A DNA stretch of 10,135 bases, taken from positions 1-10,135 of the forward strand of contig NZ_DAFZ01000077.1 in assembly GCF_002498065.1 (NCBI RefSeq), given 5' to 3'. Each line of letters opens with the position of its first letter. The stretch's first letter is position 1. Below, one piece after another: positions 6,442 through 10,135 of the stretch. The stretch comes from Methanoculleus sp. UBA208. GTDB lineage: Archaea; Halobacteriota; Methanomicrobia; Methanomicrobiales; Methanoculleaceae. Under the pieces are notes generated by a model. The model had not been told where the DNA came from and ran no database searches. It saw nothing but the letters and a program-made list of their open reading frames with translations. The translations under genes and the position numbers were made by a program.

Positions 6442-6468
6442 GATATACCGGTGCAGCAAGGATGCACC
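6442..6468 (+). promoter_or_regulatory. TATA-like box and operator-like palindrome of the HTH-PAS gene
   Basis: GATATAC (6442-6448) is centred about 25 nt before the ATG at 6470, so the mRNA would be leaderless or nearly so. Between box and start lies a perfect inverted repeat, GGTGCA (6450-6455) and TGCACC (6463-6468), spaced by GCAAGGA. This is the classic position for archaeal repression downstream of TATA. If the RNA instead starts earlier, the loop would display AAGGA, a weak Shine-Dalgarno 8 nt from the ATG. A small GGGGA/TCCCC hairpin (6417-6430) follows the permease gene just upstream. Confidence 0.5.
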
Positions 6469-6469
6469 C

Positions 6470-8011
6470 ATGATGCAGGAGGAGCACGATCTCCAGAACC
6501 GGATCCTTCGTGCCCTCCGGTTCCGGCCGAAGGGCATGACCATCACCGAGGTGGCAAAGCAGCTCGGCGTCACTCGGAACCCGGTCTCGAAACACCTCGA
6601 GATCCTGCAGATCGCCGGCAAGGTCGACGTCCGGCAGATCGGCAACGCGAAACTCTTCTCCCTCGCCCAGCGCGTCCCGATCTCCGCCTTCCTCTGCTTC
6701 ACGAAGAACCTGATCCTCATTCTCGATAACGACCAGCGGATCGTCCAGGTCAACGATCAGTGCCAGAAAGCCCTCAAACGCTCGAAAGACGAGCTGATCG
6801 GCCTGACGCTGGAAGAGGCCGCCCACCCGGTCGTCTCCACCCCCGAAGCGCTCGCGGTGATCGAGGGGCTCGAGCGGGAGCAGGTGATCGCCGACGTCCG
6901 CTACGCGCGTGAGGACGGGGAGTTCTTCTACCAGATGCAGGTGATCCCGACGACCTTCGAGGACGGGGAGAAGGGCTGCACGATTGTCCTCGAGGACATC
7001 ACCGAGCGGAAGCAGTACGTCAGGAATATGGAGTTTCTCGCCCGGACGGCGATGGAGCTTGTCGATATGCCGGCGGAGGCGGATATCTACCAGTACGTCG
7101 CGGATTGCATCTCCGAACTGGTGCCGGGGACCCTCATCCACGTCCTCTCCTACGACGAGAGCAGCCGGCAGTTCATCGCGCGCGCTTTTCGTGATCGAGC
7201 TGCTCACAATGTATTGATGCAGATCCTCGGGCGGGACCCGGCCGGAATGGTATTCCCGCTGGATTACACCGCCTCGCACCCCCTCGGGGGAGACCCCGCG
7301 AGTCTGCTGCATGGGGGGATCCAGGAGTTATTCTTCAAGCCCCAGATCGGGAAGGTAACACTACCCTTCTACGACGTCTGCTTCGGGCAGATCCCGGAAG
7401 ATCGCTGTGAGGAGATCCTCCGGGCCCTGAACCTCGGAAAGGTCTATGTCCTCTTTCTCGTCTGGGGGGAGCACCTCTACGGCGATCTCGGTATCTATCT
7501 TCCCCTGGAGAGGGAACTGGAGAATAGACGGGCCATCGAGTCGTTCGTCCGCCAGGCCTCCATCGCCATTGCCCGGCGGCAGACCGAGGAGCGGCTCCGC
7601 CGCAGCGAAGCCCGGTTCCGGGACCTGGTCGATTCCTCCCCCGTCGCAGCTGCGGTCATCGAGAGCGACGGCCGCTACACCTACCTCAACCAGGCGTTCA
7701 CCGACCTCTTCGGGTATACGCTCGCTGACATCCCCACCGGGAGGGATTGGTTCCGGACGGCGTTCCCCGATCCCATCCGCCGCCGCGAAGCGATCGCCGC
7801 CTGGAAGTCGGACCGGGAAGAGGCCGGCAGAGGGCGGCCCCGCCCGCGGACGTTTCCGATCCGGTGCAAGGGTGGGGAGGAGAGGGCGATCCGCTTTTCG
7901 CCCGTCGAGCTCTCGGATGGGACGCAGTACATTACCTACGAGGACGTCACGGAAGAGCGCCGGGTCTACGGGATGCTGGTGGACGAGATTGCGGAGTTGC
8001 GGCGGAAGTAA
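6470..8011 (+). CDS. HTH-PAS sensory transcriptional regulator
   Basis: A 513-residue one-component regulator, of a type frequent in Methanomicrobiales. Residues about 8-66 form a winged helix-turn-helix of ArsR/MarR flavour (ITEVAKQLGVTRNPVSKHLEIL). A first PAS domain spans about 72-180 (LILILDNDQRIVQVND, ending EDITERK). A middle region (about 185-370) resembles a GAF-like or similar sensory module but lacks clear motifs. A second PAS spans about 383-498 (FRDLVDSSPVAAAVIES, ending YEDVTEERR). There is no histidine kinase or receiver domain, so signal and DNA binding are in one chain. No membrane segment is seen, so it is cytoplasmic. Either ATG 6470 or ATG 6473 could start it. It follows the ABC exporter by 63 bp on the same strand but has its own promoter signal. 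The ligand is unknown. Confidence 0.88.
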   Translation: MMQEEHDLQNRILRALRFRPKGMTITEVAKQLGVTRNPVSKHLEILQIAGKVDVRQIGNAKLFSLAQRVPISAFLCFTKNLILILDNDQRIVQVNDQCQKALKRSKDELIGLTLEEAAHPVVSTPEALAVIEGLEREQVIADVRYAREDGEFFYQMQVIPTTFEDGEKGCTIVLEDITERKQYVRNMEFLARTAMELVDMPAEADIYQYVADCISELVPGTLIHVLSYDESSRQFIARAFRDRAAHNVLMQILGRDPAGMVFPLDYTASHPLGGDPASLLHGGIQELFFKPQIGKVTLPFYDVCFGQIPEDRCEEILRALNLGKVYVLFLVWGEHLYGDLGIYLPLERELENRRAIESFVRQASIAIARRQTEERLRRSEARFRDLVDSSPVAAAVIESDGRYTYLNQAFTDLFGYTLADIPTGRDWFRTAFPDPIRRREAIAAWKSDREEAGRGRPRPRTFPIRCKGGEERAIRFSPVELSDGTQYITYEDVTEERRVYGMLVDEIAELRRK

Positions 8012-8075
8012 CCCGGTTCCCGGTGTCGCACGGATAGAAAAGAGATATTGTCGGCCTCGTGCAGGCCCGGGATGT

Positions 8076-9353
8076 CTACAGCGTCTCCTCGCCGTAGAGA
8101 TACGGCCTGAGGGCCTCCGGGATGGTGACCGACCCGTCCTCGTTCTGGTAGTTCTCCAGGATCGCCCGGATCGCGCGGGAGGTCGCGATCGCGGTGCTGT
8201 TCAGGGTATGCGCGTAGCGCTTCGAGGTGAACTCGGTCGGATCGCGCACCTTGATGTTCAGCCGAACCGCCTGGTAGGCCGTGCAGTTCGAGCAGGATAC
8301 CGCTTCGCGGTAGCGCTCTTCGCGCGGCATCCAGACCTCGAGGTCGTACTTCTTTGCGGCGACCGTCCCGATATCCCCCGTGCAGATCGAGACGACCCGG
8401 TAGGGGAGGCCGAGCCGCTGGAAGACTTCCTCGGCGTTCGCCATCAGCTCCTCGTGGAGGTCCCAGGACTGCTCCGGCGTGGCATAGACGAACTGCTCCA
8501 CCTTGTGGAACTGGTGAACGCGGAAGAGCCCCTTCGTGTCGATCCCGTGCGCCCCGATCTCGCGCCGGAAGCACGGGCTCAGCCCCGCAAGCCGGAGCGG
8601 CAGGTCCTTCTCCTCGAAGATCTCATCGCAATACATCGCGGCCATCGGGTGCTCGCTCGTCGCGATCAGGTACTCGTCCTCGCCGTCGATCTTGTACATG
8701 ACGTTCTCGAAGTCGGCCAGATCGGTCACGCCCTCGTATGCGGCCCGGTTCATCATGTAGGGCGGGATGATCGGGGTATACCCGCGCTCGACAAGGATAT
8801 CCATCGAAAACCGCTGGAGCGCCATATCGAGCAGGGCGAGCCTGCCCTTCAGGAAGTAGAACCCGGATCCGGCGATCTTCGCCGCGCGTTCGAAGTCCGC
8901 CCAGTCATGCTCGACGGCGAGCGCGCCGTGGTTCTCCAGGTCGAACGCGGGCATCCGGGGTTCGCCCCATCGGCGGATCTCGACGTTCTCGGAGTCGTCC
9001 TTGCCGACAGGCACGCTTTCGTGGAGGATGTTCGGGAGCCGCATCAGGCGGTACCGCACCGCCTCGGTGAGCGTCTCGCGCTCCGCCTCCGCCTCCTTGA
9101 TTCGCTCCGGGAGGCCTGCGGCTTCGGCGAGGAGCTCGGTGATATCGTCCCCCGCCTTCCTCGCCTGGCTGATCTCGCGGGAAATGACGTTTCTCCGGTT
9201 GCGCAGATCTCCGATCGCAACGGTGAGTTCCCGTGCCCTCCGGTCCATCTCCAGCACCTCGTCGACCCAGGCCAGTTTCTCGGTGTCTCCTCTCTTCGTG
9301 AGGTCTGCCCGGACGATCTCGGGGTGTGCACGAACGAACTTCAACTCAAGCAT
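8076..9353 (-). CDS. serS: Seryl-tRNA synthetase (common/bacterial class II type)
   Basis: A 425-residue enzyme that charges tRNA-Ser with serine. An N-terminal coiled-coil arm (about 30-105) for tRNA-Ser precedes the class II core: TSEHPM (232-237), motif 2 SPCFRREIGAHG (259-270) continuing to FRVHQFHKVEQF, the serine-site segment SCSNCTAYQAVRL (353-365), and motif 3 NSTAIATSRAIRAILENYQ (385-403). It is the common SerRS, not the rare zinc-dependent type found in methanogens such as Methanococcus. The frame is open to an ATG at 9377, but ATG 9353 is preferred: MLELKFVRAHPE is the family's usual N-terminus, and a TATA-like CATATAC on the minus strand (9383-9389) is centred about 33 nt before it, while the 9377 ATG would lie inside the promoter. 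It converges with the HTH-PAS gene across 64 bp with no obvious hairpin terminator. Confidence 0.96.
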   Translation of the reverse strand: MLELKFVRAHPEIVRADLTKRGDTEKLAWVDEVLEMDRRARELTVAIGDLRNRRNVISREISQARKAGDDITELLAEAAGLPERIKEAEAERETLTEAVRYRLMRLPNILHESVPVGKDDSENVEIRRWGEPRMPAFDLENHGALAVEHDWADFERAAKIAGSGFYFLKGRLALLDMALQRFSMDILVERGYTPIIPPYMMNRAAYEGVTDLADFENVMYKIDGEDEYLIATSEHPMAAMYCDEIFEEKDLPLRLAGLSPCFRREIGAHGIDTKGLFRVHQFHKVEQFVYATPEQSWDLHEELMANAEEVFQRLGLPYRVVSICTGDIGTVAAKKYDLEVWMPREERYREAVSCSNCTAYQAVRLNIKVRDPTEFTSKRYAHTLNSTAIATSRAIRAILENYQNEDGSVTIPEALRPYLYGEETL

Positions 9354-9382
9354 ACTGTCTCGTACGTACTTCGCCATGACGG

Positions 9383-9389
9383 TATATGG
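9383..9389 (-). promoter_or_regulatory. TATA-like box of serS
   Basis: The minus strand reads CATATAC, centred 33 nt before the ATG at 9353. A start site about 26 nt downstream would give a leader of only a few bases. This position argues against the upstream ATG at 9377, which would precede the transcription start. Confidence 0.5.
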
Positions 9390-9433
9390 TCATGTTGCCC
9401 TTCTGCGGGGTGGGTGCAGGTGATCGCCCGGGC

Positions 9434-9454
9434 TGTGCCCTGCTTGTGCCCTGC
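9434..9454. repeat. Direct repeat with 11-bp period in the serS divergent region
   Basis: TGTGCCCTGC occurs at 9434-9443 and again at 9445-9454, an 11-bp period, or about one helical turn. It lies about 25 bp before the TATA box of the small membrane protein gene. It is a possible tandem binding site for an activator or other regulator, inferred from spacing only. Confidence 0.35.
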
Positions 9455-9476
9455 CCTCTCCACCCGAAACCTACTC

Positions 9477-9485
9477 TTATAATTT
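9477..9485 (+). promoter_or_regulatory. TATA box of the small membrane protein gene
   Basis: TTATAATTT is AT-rich against a GC-rich background and is centred about 27 nt before the ATG at 9508. Transcription would start within one or two bases of the start codon, giving a leaderless mRNA; no Shine-Dalgarno is present. Confidence 0.55.
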
Positions 9486-9507
9486 CAGGCGAACCAACTC
9501 ATCTAGC

Positions 9508-9960
9508 ATGGAAAAAAACCAGAAGATCGTCCTGGTGACAGGCGCCCTTATCACGCTCGGGCTGCTCTTCATCGACGTTTTCTTCGCCCTCATCGCGCTG
9601 GTGCTTATGCTCGTTCTTCTGATGATCTTCCACATCATGGGAGATTCCGGTAGTTACCCGCTCGTCACCGTGGATCTCTCGGAAGATGCGCGTGAGATCA
9701 TCGTCACCAATACGGGCACCGCGAGGGCGCAGAACATCCACGTCGCCCTCGTCCCGCTCGACATCGATTTCGAGATCGCCTCGCTCGACCCTGACGAGGA
9801 ATCCGGATTCGGCCTCGCTTCGATGCTCGTGGAGGCGAAAGCGGTCATCACATACGAAAATGACGAAGGCCGGCAGTTCATGCGCTCGTATCCGCTTACG
9901 GCGCTTGAGGCCGGACGTGACCTCCTGGAACCGATGTTCCCGATCTTCGGGCGCCGGTGA
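9508..9960 (+). CDS. Small membrane protein with C-terminal beta-rich domain, function unknown
   Basis: 150 residues. The N-terminal part (about 7-44) is strongly hydrophobic and long enough for two closely packed membrane helices separated near FID (21-23). Residues about 50-132 are soluble and look beta-rich: VTVDLSEDAREIIVTNTGTA is typical of an immunoglobulin-like or CARDB-like strand pair, followed by DIDFEIASLDPDEESGFGL and a further strand pair. I do not recognise a named family. A helical hairpin would leave the domain on the same side as the N-terminus, probably cytoplasmic. The ATG at 9508 is supported by the TATA box about 27 nt upstream. The gene is transcribed divergently from serS, and a GC hairpin follows its stop directly. 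Confidence 0.8.
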   Translation: MEKNQKIVLVTGALITLGLLFIDVFFALIALVLMLVLLMIFHIMGDSGSYPLVTVDLSEDAREIIVTNTGTARAQNIHVALVPLDIDFEIASLDPDEESGFGLASMLVEAKAVITYENDEGRQFMRSYPLTALEAGRDLLEPMFPIFGRR

Positions 9961-9989
9961 GGGGGGAGACCCCCCCTCGCTCTCGGGGG
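9961..9989 (+). terminator. GC hairpin directly after the small membrane protein gene
   Basis: GGGGGG (9961-9966) pairs with CCCCCC (9970-9976) across AGA, starting at the base after the stop codon. The same C-tract can alternatively pair with GGGGG (9985-9989), so the two folds exclude each other. No T-tract follows, so it may protect the 3' end rather than act as an intrinsic terminator. Confidence 0.4.
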
Positions 9990-10135
9990 CTAACTCAGCA
10001 AAAATGGCTTTGTTGAAACCCCATCTGTTGGCTCCAGATGGTTGCAATCCAAGGGCACTCCAGGGCACGGCTTTCCCGTGGCTATTGCCATGACTGCCCC
10101 CGCCCTTAGGGCGGGGGAGGAGGCCGGAGGCCGGG
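9990..10135. other. Non-coding stretch with serial hairpins, possible mobile-element edge or structured RNA
   Basis: No gene is visible. Three perfect stems follow each other: CCATCTG (10021-10027) with CAGATGG (10035-10041); CACGG (10066-10070) with CCGTG (10076-10080); and CCCCCGCCC (10097-10105) with GGGCGGGGG (10109-10117) around TTA. The tail repeats GGAGGCC twice (10119-10132). A strong GC hairpin of this shape resembles, from memory, the ends of IS200/IS605-type elements and tnpB-linked RNAs in archaea, but no transposase is in view, so the assignment is tentative. Confidence 0.4.

Noticed and set aside
6077..7312. A 411-codon minus-strand open frame opposite the permease and HTH-PAS genes
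   Set aside because: It is antisense to two genes with clear domains, shows no recognisable fold, and is rich in Asp/Arg/Gly, typical of an antisense shadow.
8012..8075. A terminator between the convergent HTH-PAS and serS genes
   Set aside because: No convincing stem or T-tract is visible in either direction in these 64 bases.
7446..9482. A 678-codon plus-strand open frame across the regulator's end and the whole serS region
   Set aside because: It overlaps serS in antisense and the HTH-PAS gene in another frame, both with unmistakable motifs. Its own sequence is a low-complexity Arg/Ser/Pro- or Asp/Val-rich shadow, as expected from GC-rich codon bias.
1..10135. CRISPR array, rRNA gene or complete transposon
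   Set aside because: No regularly spaced direct repeats, no rRNA sequence and no transposase or integrase coding region were seen anywhere in the window.

Overview
This is about 10 kb of GC-rich archaeal chromosome. The gene content fits a methanogen of the Methanomicrobiales, probably close to Methanoculleus. That assignment rests on remembered protein resemblance (the SerRS, IorAB and HTH-PAS proteins), since no methanogenesis gene lies in the window. The archaeal reading is supported by a tRNA without an encoded CCA end, by TATA-like boxes about 25-30 nt upstream of several starts (suggesting leaderless or short-leader mRNAs), and by ferredoxin-linked 2-oxoacid metabolism.

Left part, minus strand (186-4130): the genes for indolepyruvate:ferredoxin oxidoreductase, iorA then iorB, overlap by ATGA and form a clear operon. 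About 250 bp further along the same strand is an Rsm22/METTL17-type methyltransferase-like protein with a candidate four-cysteine Fe-S site. The gap between iorB and this gene holds a large inverted repeat with 27-nt arms.

Centre (4131-4775): a complete tRNA-Ile(GAU) faces away from iorA. It is followed 97 bp downstream by a decayed copy of its own 3' two thirds, with part of the 3' flank also duplicated. Next comes an otherwise gene-free stretch of about 370 bp with a TATA-like box and 15-bp palindrome, a 125-bp element bounded by perfect 13-bp inverted repeats, a T6 tract and three small hairpins. The last hairpin abuts the ribosome binding site of the next gene. This is the least explained part of the window.

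Right part (4776-9960): an ABC-2 type exporter (ATPase and permease, ATGA overlap) is followed by an HTH-PAS-PAS regulator. The regulator's start is preceded by a TATA-like box and a perfect palindrome, which suggests autoregulation. Convergent to it is serS (bacterial/common-type seryl-tRNA synthetase). Divergent from serS is a small membrane protein of unknown function.

The final 175 bp (9961-10135) carry no gene but a chain of hairpins, including a 9-bp GC stem, and may be the edge of a mobile element or a structured RNA that continues outside the window. Overall the coding content is ordinary housekeeping and accessory archaeal genes; the unusual signals are in the intergenic DNA.
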